Shown here piece after piece: positions 1-10,414 of a DNA stretch of 64,000 nt; positions within the stretch are counted from its first letter, which is position 1; every line of letters begins with the position of its first letter. Under the pieces are notes generated by a model. The model was not told where the DNA came from and did not search any database. It worked only from the letters and a program-made list of their open reading frames with translations. The DNA is taken from positions 434,001 to 498,000 of the forward strand of contig JAGTJM010000015.1 of NCBI GenBank assembly GCA_020747015.1, read 5' to 3'. The stretch comes from Pyrenochaeta sp. MPI-SDFR-AT-0127 (taxonomy: Eukaryota; Ascomycota; Dothideomycetes; Pleosporales; Cucurbitariaceae). The translations under genes were made by a program, and so were the position numbers.

Positions 1-1607
1 TTTCATATAATCGCTTCCTAAGGGATCATTGTCGAAGGCGATACTCAGTGGCTCGAGACCCTCTAGGCTAAATCTTCCTGTGTCGACCTTGTGCCTTTGA
101 TTCTCACGCTTTGCACTTGATGTCACCCTGTTAGGAACAAGAAATCGCTCCGCCCAAAACACATCAAGGGGTTTCTCAACGGTCCGAGGTCGAGCTTTTG
201 CCCATAATTCTGCATTCATGGAGAAATCATGTGAAAAGAGCATCACTGTAACTCCCTTGGGAAGCGTCCATTTTTCGTCGAGTTGGAAATTGTCGACCTC
301 GGTCGTACGAGCCAAAATGGTTGACGAACGTAAGCGCCTGATCTCAGCCTGAACAGACTGTACTAATGGAATATCGGTGATGCTTGCGATGTCATATTCT
401 CCTGACTGTGGTGAGTGAAATCTGCTGATTTCGGCTGTGATGTGCTTGAGAACGTGTGGTTTACGCAAGATCTCGACAATGGTCCAGAACGTGGTAGTGA
501 GCAAGCTCGAATTGGAACTAAACATTTCAGTTAGCCTCCGCCTACCTACTTACCTCAATTTTCAAAGGCTCTGGAGGTAATGCATACCCTGTCATGACAC
601 CCAAAATCTCTGCTGCTCGGTCTTTCAGATCAAAATCATCAACTTTGGCGAACGTATTGTCTCTTTCCTGTATGTATTTCGAACCTTTATGTTCATCCCA
701 AAGCGGGTCTTCATCACCAATTTTGGCGAACTCTGATCCGCTGTGATTTACTTTCAACCATTTCTCGATGCCCTGAAGCAACTGATCGCGATGCCCTTCG
801 TATGCAGTTGACACAATGAATCGTGGAAGGCCAGGTCCAAAGCTATCAATTGCATCGGCAAATTTCTGGTAGTCTTTGACGACACTGGGATACTGCTTGA
901 AGATTTCCGACCCGAAGAGTGTTGCCACGGAGCATCGCGTGATGACTTGTTGGAAGAAAGACAAGAAATCTTCGATTTGTGTCCAGGAGTCGATTTGAAA
1001 CATTTTATCATTGAGATTAGCGGAAAGAATGGAGATGTAGACGTCGGTAACAGCTGAGAGTGGTGTGCCTGTGAGGTGCTTTTGTGGTACACTTAAATGT
1101 GCATACGACACCGCCTCTCTTCCCGCATTACCACCACCTCCCCGTCCGTAGAAGGACAAGAGATTCTTGGGAGCTCCGAAAAGCTTTTGGGCCATTTCCA
1201 CATCAGAAGTGACCGAGGTTAATTGCGTTGGTGCTTGGAGGATCTTGTTCAGATGTCTCGGGTCTCGAAGAATGACCAAGGACCGTGATCCTGCTTTGAC
1301 CACGAATGGAGCGAAGTTCCCATATTGCTCTCTGGTATTGGTCAGCAGGAAGCAGGACATGCGAGAAGATCGGTGCGACATACATTAGTGTTGCGAAGTA
1401 TTTCTGTGGCCCTTCATATGCTAGGGTAAACGCATGAAAGGCTCCAGGGATAAAGTAAGGAATCGTTGGAGGCCTCTTTCCAGGACTAGCTCTATTCGCT
1501 TTTCGGTAGAATAGCTGTGTCGATACGTAATATGTAAAAAATGGTAAGGTAATTAGGACGAAAGCCACCAGTAAAAGTGACATAGTATCGACTAGCAACG
1601 AAAACAA
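1..1607 (-). CDS. Cytochrome P450 monooxygenase, 3' end beyond window
   Basis: Exons read on the minus strand are 1384-1607, 588-1331 and 1-517 (continuing off the edge); introns 1332-1383 (52 nt, GTATGT..CAG) and 518-587 (70 nt, GTATGC..TAG, GCTAAC branch) keep frame. The product begins with a hydrophobic ER-anchor helix, then a proline-rich hinge (SPGKRPPTIP). The second junction creates an I-helix-like segment (LGVMTGSNSSLLTTTFW). Exon 3 carries the K-helix ExxR motif (EIRR) and a PERF-like stretch (FWAERF). The heme-cysteine loop should lie before position 1 and is not visible. The chain resembles the CYP7/CYP8-like fungal P450s rather than CYP51 or CYP61. A second in-frame ATG at 1583 is possible. 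Substrate unknown. Family call is firm; exact clan is inference. Confidence 0.9.
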
Positions 1608-2794
1608 AGATGATATATTTCGGACTATGTTGTCAAGTTGGTCTCTTTAGGTTGAAAAGAAAATGGTTGTCTGTCAGCTATTGTCAAACAAGACAGGCGG
1701 TGAGGTAACGAGCGTTGAGAAGGTGCGGGCAGTGCGATTATTGGACAAATCAAGCTTTGCAACTATACTCAATAAAATGGTTAGACAGCAATGAATCGAG
1801 AAGCTCTGAAGATGAAATACACTGTGATCAGTGCAACAGAAGAGCGGAAGGATGGATCATCTCGAGGTGGTTGGAACGAATGTTTCGGCTAGCGGCGGTA
1901 TCTCGGCGTGTTCTTGACGGTTCCGCACAGACTGCTCCTGTCTGTACTCCTCGAGGGCACATCAATAGCAATATATATAATGTATTTGAGGTCTGTGTGG
2001 GACAGCGTTCAAGAAAGTTCTTGCGCTGCCTTCTTTCAGCATAAGATGTATCAAAACAGTCCAGTGACCCCAACGAATGAGGCTAGTCCTTGAAGTAATG
2101 CAGCCCAATGAACAGTATTGTAAACCTTCCGATCCACCACTGGCCATAATAATATTTCAAGTCGAATTTAGCGTAACAAAATACAATACAGTATCAAAAA
2201 GGAATCAAAGCCTACTGATACTCGTTGATGGGCTGAACCTCCTCCTCTATTATGCTTTAACTAGGAATCATTCCATTTTATTGTCCCTTCTGATGCTCAA
2301 ATAGAGACCCAACAAGCTCTCTGGTCGGCTTATTCCATGTTTGCACTCAAGTGAGACGCGCATGTGTCGTTGAAAATAACTGTCGGCTGCACTGTTGGTG
2401 ACCCTATTGTGGGGTAGAAATTGTGATCATCACATTATCACAGGCCTTGTCACTGTTATTGAGGTCGTAAGCAACTCGGTAGTGTAGCTAAGGTACCCTA
2501 ACACCTTCGCTTTGAACTGAGCCCTACATCAATAACGCAAATATGCTCTCAACAGAATAGCCATTGGGTGTCAAACCTCGACAACGGTCTTGCTAAAGGT
2601 CTCGATAAAGATGTGAGAGTGTAAATCATAGACTTAAAAGGATGATTGGTGCTAGATTTCTCGTTTTCTATCAAAGAGGGCGGTGACGTGCATCCGGTAT
2701 TGTAGGCCAAGAACGATCGTATGCGGACAAGCAACCAGTAACCTGCCTTATAGACGTGCCGAACACAGAATTAGGCGACTATTAGTGTTGGGAA
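1608..2794. other. Intergenic, 1.19 kb
   Basis: Between the start of the P450 and the 3' end of the GH5 gene. Only short overlapping ORFs without recognisable motifs; no tRNA or clear repeat seen. It includes the P450 promoter (right of 1607) and the GH5 3' flank. Confidence 0.5.
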
Positions 2795-3916
2795 TCATCT
2801 CACGAGTGGCGTTACAACCCCGTCGTTGATCATGTCCAAGAAACTCCAATAATCTCGCTTCGTGCCTTCTCCATCCACGCTAGTATCGCTATCAACCCGT
2901 CCGGACCAATAAATATTCCCCTGCGTATACTTGTTGAAGGCATCTCTTCCGGTCTCATATAGTTCCTTGCGATTTTTGAGTAGATTGTTGAACTGCGTCT
3001 CTATTGACCACTCTCCCACTACTACAGGGAAAATGTTCGTCTTTTGCGCATCCAACGCATCTTGAATGATGATAGGTATCACAGCGTTGGAATCACAATT
3101 GCGACCGGCAAAATAATATATGTGAACATCTATCACAATATTTGCGGATTCGGGTAGTCGCAGCGCCCAAAATTTCTCTCCTTTGAAAGAATCCTGTACC
3201 ATTATTGGGATGTTGGGATTGATAGATTCGACGCGCTCAATAACGCCAAGTATGTAGTTCTTGAGCCATTCTGCAGCCTTATCAGAGAGCGCGTATGGTG
3301 TCCCGAACGATCGTAGGTCTTTGTTGTCGACTGCTTCGTTGACCGGCGCGATGGTATACGATTCTAGATGTCCCGACAAATATTCGATGTAATGAAGCAC
3401 GGCATCAACCGCTTTGTAAGATAGTTGTAGATTCTCCTCGCTGTAAAACCAGCCACCATGACCGTGTGCCTCGCCAATCTCAAGCCAATTGACACCTCCA
3501 GGCAGCGCATGGAGATCGAGCACAATATGCATACCGTACCTTTCAATAGCATAGGTTGCCAACTCTTTCATGATATCAACCTGAGATCCTCGGTAATGCG
3601 GAGAGCTAGGGACATCTATCCATGCAGCATATATGAACGGTATGCGCAAGATATTAATGTTCTGGGCTGCTAGAACATCAACATCGGCCTTTGTAAAGAA
3701 TGTTTCGTAATGTGCCTCCAAGATCTTTCCAACAGCTGTTGGTCCCAAACTTTTGCAAACTGTCCATTCATCAGGTGCGCCGTTGCCGTGTTCGCTGAAG
3801 AACTTTGGGACCATGAATGTCTCCAGACAAAACCAACTACCAAGATTCACGCCATTTGCATGAAAATTTCGCCAGTTCAGGTATCCGGGATCGGGAGTGA
3901 ATGGATTTTTTGCCAT
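2795..3916 (-). CDS. GH5 exo-beta-1,3-glucanase-like glycoside hydrolase
   Basis: Single-exon gene for 373 residues starting at an ATG at 3916. Family features are clear: the N-terminal RGVNLG-type block (HANGVNLGSWF, about 20-29), LRIPF (90-94), LDLHALPGG (133-141), the acid/base glutamate in APVNE (E194), DVHIYYF (263-269) and the nucleophile in VVGEWS (E302). These match the GH5_9 exo-1,3-glucanase group, which removes glucose from the non-reducing end of beta-1,3-glucan. There is no obvious signal peptide: the N-terminus (MAKNPFTPDPG) is polar, so the protein may be cytosolic, unlike typical wall-modifying EXG1 enzymes. It is divergent to the GH78 gene across a 0.66-kb promoter. Confidence 0.9.
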   Translation of the reverse strand: MAKNPFTPDPGYLNWRNFHANGVNLGSWFCLETFMVPKFFSEHGNGAPDEWTVCKSLGPTAVGKILEAHYETFFTKADVDVLAAQNINILRIPFIYAAWIDVPSSPHYRGSQVDIMKELATYAIERYGMHIVLDLHALPGGVNWLEIGEAHGHGGWFYSEENLQLSYKAVDAVLHYIEYLSGHLESYTIAPVNEAVDNKDLRSFGTPYALSDKAAEWLKNYILGVIERVESINPNIPIMVQDSFKGEKFWALRLPESANIVIDVHIYYFAGRNCDSNAVIPIIIQDALDAQKTNIFPVVVGEWSIETQFNNLLKNRKELYETGRDAFNKYTQGNIYWSGRVDSDTSVDGEGTKRDYWSFLDMINDGVVTPLVR

Positions 3917-4573
3917 GGGGGGTAGAATTGCTGATGTGGCTTATAGCAAGCTGTAAGTATTCTTTATATATTTCGAATTTACTTCATCCTGTCAACTTGT
4001 GCCGGGACAGTGGCCGGGAGTGGGGGGCAGGGGGTTGCGAGCTAGTCCTTGTTCGGGTGTGACAGAATACGGCAGATCAATCATCAAATCTCGGTTGGAT
4101 CTTAAAACCTTGCTATTCTCGCATCTACTCGCTGCCCCCGCCCATGGACCACGATGTTGGGTACTGAAAGATGGAGGAGGCCCCTGCCTATGCCAAATGC
4201 ATGATGCCGAGGCGTAGGCGAAAGCTGCCAAGAGCAGTTGCGGAATGTGGGGGAGTTGCGGAGCAGACTTCGTGTTGCCTCGCCTCTTACCGTTCGGGTG
4301 ATCTCTCACCGTCAAACATTCAGCTGTGATTACCAAGAAGAATACAGCTTCCAGACGACAACTCAGGGGATAGGTGCTTTGTGTAGTTGAACTCTCCCAA
4401 TCGCTGTCCCCTTCACGGTCCTCACAGTTTTGGCAGCTTGCTTCCTAAGGACAACGCCCGCACCACGATCTTGCATCTGACGCACTCTAGCAACTAGTAG
4501 CTCCCATTTGTAAGTTCTCTCTGGGAAACATTCTATGTTGCTCGATCTGAATCCAGCAGTGTGCGAGGCGAGT
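3917..4573. promoter_or_regulatory. Divergent promoter of the GH5 and GH78 genes, with CreA-type motifs
   Basis: The 657-bp spacer holds at least three matches to the carbon-catabolite repressor consensus SYGGRG: GTGGGG at 4020-4025 (inside a G-rich tract running to about 4034), GCGGGG on the minus strand at 4136-4141, and GTGGGG at 4247-4252. A 5'UTR intron of the rhamnosidase transcript is also plausible here: a GTAAGT donor at 4510 and CAG acceptors at 4556 or 4559, just before the ATG at 4574. Motif matches are seen directly; repressor binding is inference. Confidence 0.45.
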
Positions 4574-7324
4574 ATGGCGTTGATTGAAAGTGTACGTTTC
4601 GAGCATTATCGGCCTGGAAACGCGCTTGGGGTCCATGAATCCAAGCCGCGAATATCATGGACCTATAAAAGTGATACAGCATTCCAGCAAAAAAGTTACA
4701 ATATTGAAATTCTCGAAGTTTCTGCCTTTGGCCAGGTCACTACGCTCTGTTCAACGAACGTTACCTCATCCCAGTCACACCTCGTGCCTTGGCCATTAGA
4801 ACATCCACTTCGATCGCGGCAGCGAGTGTTAGTGAAGGTCCAAGGAGTATCTTCTACTGGAATCTCAACAGCTTGGAGCGATCAGGCCGCCCTAGAAGTG
4901 GGTCTGATGGATTCTTTCGATTGGCAGATGCAGCGCATTGCAAGCGCATGGCCCAAAGACGCCGCAAAACCGCAACCGGAAGAGCTCTTCCGTAAAAACT
5001 TTGACCTTGATGGTGAAATAACATCAGCTAGACTATACATCACCGCTCAAGGAGTTTATGAAGCTGAGATAAACGGCAAACGTGTGGGTGACTTCTTCCT
5101 TGCACCGGGTTGGACAGAATACAACGATAGACTTCAATATCAGACTTATGACGTCTCAGACTTATTGACGCCTGGAAAGAATTGCATTGGCGTCCGGGTC
5201 TCCGAGGGTTGGTTCAATGGCCGCATAGGATTCGAGGGCGGGCGTCGCAACATATGGGGATCTCGAAATTCTGTGCTCGTTCAGCTTGAAGTAGCTCTGA
5301 ACGACGAGAGAGTTACAACAATCATCTCAGATGGGTCATGGCTTGTCACTACTGGCCCAATTCAGCTCGCAGAGATCTATGATGGCGAAAAGTACGATGG
5401 AACCAAAGAAGTCGACGGCTGGTCAACTGTGCCAAACAACAATTCTCGCGAATTCAACAACTCTCAATGGTCGAAACCCGATATTCTAGAACCCCTACCT
5501 GAGACTACAAAGTTGGTAGCCGGTTATGCAGAGCCAGTTCGACGGACCGAAGTCATCAAACCAGTCCGACAAATTACTTCACCTTCCGGCAAAATCATAC
5601 TAGACTTTGGCCAGAATCTTGTCGGACATCTAAGAATTAAAAAAGTTCGCGGCCCAGCGGGGCTGAAGGTTTCTTTCACCCATGCAGAAGTTCTTGAGAA
5701 TGGAGAAATCGGCACAAGACCGCTGCGAGAATGTAAATCCATCGATCAATATATCCTCAAAGGGTCAAATAATGCAGAGTCTTGGCAACCAAGGTTCACT
5801 TTTCACGGATTTCGGTATGCCCAGGTTGACAATTGGCCAGAAGGCTTTTCTTTGATTGACTCAATCGAAGCTGTTGTTTGTCATACAGACATGTTAAGAG
5901 CTGGGAATTTCGAGTGCTCGGACGACATGATCAACAAATTGTATCAGAATGTGTGCTGGAGTATGAAGGGCAACTTCCTCTCAGTACCTACGGATTGCCC
6001 GCAACGAGACGAGAGACTCGGCTGGACTGGGGACTTGGCATTGTTTGCTCCCACTGCTGCCTTTATATATCAATGCGCTGGTATTCTAAAGAACTGGCAC
6101 TTGGACTTTGCCACTGTTCAAGGAAGAAGAGGCGGGCTCCCACCCATGGTTGTCCCAGACCCGCTTGTTGGAGACCCAAAGTGGGACCTTGGCATACCAT
6201 GCGCGATCTGGCATGACGTCGCTATACTAGGTCCCTGGGCAATATATTCAGCCACAGGCGATGTAAAGATACTGCGGACGCAATACAACAGCATGCAGCA
6301 ATGGATTGGAAAGACTCAAAGGTATACCGACAGTCAAACACCAAATTTGTGGCACCCTAGAGTTTTCCAGCTTGGGGTACGTATGAACCCTTCTGAAGGT
6401 CATTTTATGCTGACAGGGAGTTTATAGGACTGGCTTGACCCTACAGCACCGCCGCATGCGCCATGGCAGAGTAAGACAGACAGCAAGCTAGTGTCCGACG
6501 CTTTCCTTGTTCAATCCTTGCGACTCATGACTTTGATCGCCAGAACTATCGGCGAAGATGAAGACGTTTTGAGATATGAGACTGATTTCGCTTCGGCTCG
6601 AGATCAATTCCAAGCAGAGTGGACAACGCCTAATGGGCGTGTGGTTTGCGAATCTCAGACAGCTTACGCCCTCGCCTTATGCTTCGATCTCCTTACTCCA
6701 GCACAGAGAATTATCGCCGGAGAGCGACTAGCGCATATTGTCCGACTGAATGCTTTCAAAATAGAAACGGGGTTTGCGGGCACTCCTTATGTTTGCGAGG
6801 CCCTGGCTCAAACAGGGCATGGTGAAGTTGCATATGCGATGTTGCTCAACAAGGAATGTCCTTCGTGGCTCTATCCTATAACTATGGGTGCAACAACAAC
6901 CTGGGAAAGATGGGATAGTATGTTGCCTGATGGATCCATTAATCCAGGTGATATGACGAGTTTCAATCATTACGCGTTCGGGGCAGTTGCAACCTTTCTC
7001 CACGAAAGGGTTGCAGGACTCTCGCGCCTCGAGGCGAGTTGGAAAAGAGTGCGGGTGGAGCCTTTGATCGGGGCCAATATCACATCGGCTTCGGCCTCTC
7101 ACCTTACGCCTTACGGTGAAGTTTCCGTGTCATGGAGAATCACGGATGGAAAGACTTTCAAGATCAACACTGTTGTACCTGAATCTGTGACCATGGAGAT
7201 TGTTATACCTGATGGCACAGGGAAAAGAAAGGAAATACTTGAATGCGGACGATGGTCCTTCGAAACAAAGTACGAAAGGACACATGTGTGGCCTGTCACC
7301 CCGATTTCCCCACTACCTTTCTGA
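4574..7324 (+). CDS. GH78 alpha-L-rhamnosidase
   Basis: Exons 4574-6376 and 6428-7324, with a 51-nt intron (GTACGT..TAG) in phase 0, giving 899 residues. An in-frame ATG lies at 4535 (912 aa), but it falls inside a probable 5'UTR intron (4510 to 4556/4559), so 4574 (MALIESVRFEHY) is preferred. Seen in order: N-terminal beta-sandwich start (SKPRISW), an inserted jelly-roll domain (about 130-300), then the (alpha/alpha)6 catalytic domain with the acidic cluster DCPQRDERLGWTGD (residues 474-487), typical of GH78, and a C-terminal beta domain. The enzyme would hydrolyse terminal alpha-L-rhamnose from plant glycosides or pectin side chains. No signal peptide, so an intracellular enzyme acting on imported oligosaccharides is likely; the downstream sugar transporter fits this. 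Confidence 0.93.
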
Positions 7325-7987
7325 AGAGAAGACGGGAGTGTTCATACATAATGGGTTCTTTGGAAACCACCAAACAAGTGTTCAGAGTAGATTCCCGTAG
7401 TTTGCAGTTGAATTTGAAAAGGACTACCGCTTCTCTGAGCTAAGATCATCCACGGGCAGTCTCCAGAAGCCTGAACTGTACATTCGTCCTCACAATTGAT
7501 ACATAGCCTGGAACCTGGAGTGTTTGAGTGGAGCCGGTGAAGAACGCGAAAAAAACAGCCTCCGCCTCAATTGGTCTTCGTTTCGTGGTAATTGACACCG
7601 AAACTGGCACAGCAGCAGAGAGAGCCAATCTAAAACGCATGACGAGAAGGTTCGGGCTAATTCAAACCGCGTTTCGGGGTATCCCACATCGAGATAATAG
7701 CCTAATGTTTGGTTGTCGCAATGGATACATATAGAAACCTCCACATCCCGAAAGGGCCTAGCACATCACCAACATGCATTTCTGGACCACGATACTTGGT
7801 ATCTTGGCGTTAAGACTCCACAATCCGCATATTCAAAATCCGGGGTCATTACTGGGGTGTACATATAGTGATGCTCTCTCAAAGGGATCATCACATCACG
7901 CAGAAGTGCTTTCTAGGCTCTTCATTCTTGATTTCAATTCAAACTGTCGTCTCCCTTACTATAGTCTAACTAGTTCTTGTTGCTGTC
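7325..7987. other. Intergenic, promoter of the sugar transporter
   Basis: A 0.66-kb spacer between the GH78 stop and the transporter ATG, both on the plus strand. Only short ORFs without recognisable motifs. No repeat or RNA gene seen. Confidence 0.5.
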
Positions 7988-9839
7988 ATGGACTTTGAAA
8001 AAGTCACCAATGCCTCGACGCAGTTCGAAGTCGTCGATGAGAGCCCTAAAGAAACGCCTCAGCCAGAAGACTCACAAACCATCTGGCAAGAGATCAAGAA
8101 CAACCCTCGCGTCATCGCCTACTCCGTGCTTGCCAACAGTGGCTCATTAGCTTTCGGGTTTGATATCCTTGTCACAGGAGCTATCACAGCATTGCCTTCG
8201 TTTTCGTAAGCTCTCTCTCTCTCGTCTGCTGACCAAAGCTAATAAGTGCTCAGTATGACATTTGGCGAGCAGTATAATGGTCGTCTGATTTTGCCAGCTC
8301 TTTGGCAAGGTCTCTGGACAGCATTTATCCAGCTTGGAATCATGATTGGAGCTGCTGGCAGTGGCGCGTTCCAAGACCGATTCGGTCGGCGCCTCGCATT
8401 TGGCCTTGGAGGGTTGGTTTCTGCAATAGGTGCGCATCAATACGTGGATGTAAGATAAGATCTCAAGCTGACTGTGATGATTTACCAGGTACTGCGATGG
8501 CGTACACCTCTCCAAATCCGGCAGGCCTCACGGGGCGACGCACACTTCCTATTTTCGAAAATCGTAACAGGAGCCGGTATTGGCGGTTTGATGACGACAT
8601 GCCAGACATATGTGTCCGAAATCTCGCCTGTGAGGCTTAGAGGTGTGCTACTGACGGTTTTTCCGTTTGCAGTGGTGAGTACATATTCCAACTGATTCTG
8701 TAAATGCTCTACTGACACAACTACTCTAGTCAATCGGTCAATTGATTGCTATTACTCTCGTGTTCTCGAGGATCATGGTTCTCGATATATCGTCTTTCAA
8801 GGTCCGGCTACCTTGTCTGGAGCGTTGCACCTCTTAATAAACTGACATTCAATGCAGATTCCCTTCGCTGCTCAATGGGGCTTCTCAGGGCTTGCCCTCA
8901 TATCCGCCATTCTCATTCCCGAAAGTCCCGTGTCGCTTATGGCTCGCAGCAAATCTGACGAAGCCCGAAAGGCCTTTAACAGGCTTCACGGGCGCAGAAC
9001 TGATGTGAATCTTGTTTTGGACAAGATTCAAGCGATTCTCGACCATGAAAAGGCGCAAGAAACCAGTGCAGGCAACGCGTCATTCGCAGAATGTTTTAAA
9101 GGCACGAACCTTCGACGTACACTCATCATTGTTCTTGTAGCTTTGCTCCAGTACTTCCTCGGTGTTTCTCTTTTGGCTAATGCGAACTACTTTTTGATCA
9201 TAGCTGGCATGAGTCCAACCCAGTCGTTGCAGATCTCGCAGATTGGAGTTGGAGTGCAGATAGTAGCCATTGCTATTGCATGCGTGACCATGACAGTCTT
9301 CGGCAGACGATTGATCGTGCTCTGGAGCTGCATGGCTACAGGCGCTGTCTTTGTCGCAATGGGCGCTGCAGGGTTTTATCAGGAGGATGCTCGAGCACTA
9401 AGGCATGCAGACCCTCGTTCAAATGAGACGAACTAGTCCATGTGCAGTACAATACTAACAGGTTCAAAGGTTCATCGGCGTCTCCATTCTCCTCGTCGGC
9501 ACAATCGCATCACTCGGTGTCGGTGCAACATGGCCAGTCCTAATCGTGGAGCTCTCATCTGTCCGTCTACGTGCAAGATCCTCGGCAATTGGATTTATGA
9601 CCAATGCGCTAGCTGGTGTAGTCTTCAGTATCAGTGTGCCCTATATGTTCAATGCAGATGCGGGCAATCTAGGTGGAAAGATCGGGTTTATTTTCGCAGC
9701 ACTATCTTTCCTCGGATTTGGGCTCACCTGGCTGTTCCTTCCTGAAACCAAGGCAAAATCTTATGAGGAGCTGGACTACTTGTTTGAGATGAGATCGTCT
9801 GCGAGGAAGTTTCGGAGAGCAGAGTATGAGGAATCTTGA
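7988..9839 (+). CDS. MFS sugar transporter (alpha-glucoside/hexose symporter type), possible 1-nt frameshift
   Basis: Exons by consensus sites: 7988-8205, 8254-8429, 8489-8674, 8730-8801, 8858-9402 and 9470-9839. The last intron starts with GC (9403, AAG|GCATGC) rather than GT. Motifs: GRR loops (DRFGRRLAF; VFGRRLIVL), SEISPVRLRG, PESPVSL and the PETKAKSYEELDYLFE tail, all of the sugar-porter family; about 521 residues and 12 TM helices expected. The exon sum is one base over a multiple of three. In exon 3 the reading GTAMAYTSPNPAGLTGRRT ends at 8544, and FLFSKIVTGAGIG resumes one base later, at 8546. An alternative 39-nt intron (8450-8488) restores an open frame (528 aa) but replaces the family-like stretch by unrelated sequence. 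Follows the rhamnosidase, so uptake of plant-derived sugars is likely. Confidence 0.85.
8540..8550 (+). other. Probable single-base insertion in the MFS transporter
   Basis: Removing one C near 8545 would fuse two family-like stretches (LTGRRT and FLFSKIVTG) and make the total exon length divisible by three. This is either a disabling mutation or an assembly error; the short-intron alternative is described with the gene. Confidence 0.5.
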
Positions 9840-10414
9840 TGACCTATGAAAGTAGGACACGAGATCGTGTACACGTTGGTTGAGGAATATAGCAGCTCTC
9901 ATAAGATGAAGACATACGACTTGATACATCAAAACCAATTCTTAACAATGCCCCAAAATGTTTGGCTTTGCATGCGTCGCTTCTCAGAAAACAGCGTTCG
10001 AGCTTAGTGTTGAGTCGGTTGACTGGTTGGCCTAGATACGCAGTGTCATGCAACCAATCAAGTACATATAGTCTCCCTATTGATTGAACTGCATGCCAAC
10101 GACATTCGCATCGGATATTGTTTGGTGATAGAGAAAGGTGATCCTGCAACCACCTGACCTTGCGAGCTTGCATGACCGTCATGGTATTCTGTCAGTCACC
10201 GAAGACTACAGCGACCTTCATGCTCTTTATGAGTCGCGCTGAAGTTGTTCAAACACGCCTCTCGCACACGTTTCTCAAGTCCTAAAATGTATGACCATAG
10301 AACATTCGTCAACCATCATGATAGCCACAGTATATGTTAACACTGTGCTGAATGAAACATCATCTGGAGGCTGTCCAAAACTGGTTTCTTGCGATTGTGA
10401 CCCTTCTAATCGTA
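9840..10414. other. Convergent intergenic region
   Basis: Lies between the 3' ends of the transporter (plus) and the HET gene (minus). No coding, RNA or repeat signal recognised. Confidence 0.5.

Noticed and set aside
480..600. GTAAGT donor at 552 as the second P450 donor
   Set aside because: It would give a 36-nt intron and the wrong phase; the upstream GTATGC donor at 587 gives a 70-nt intron and a proper I-helix.
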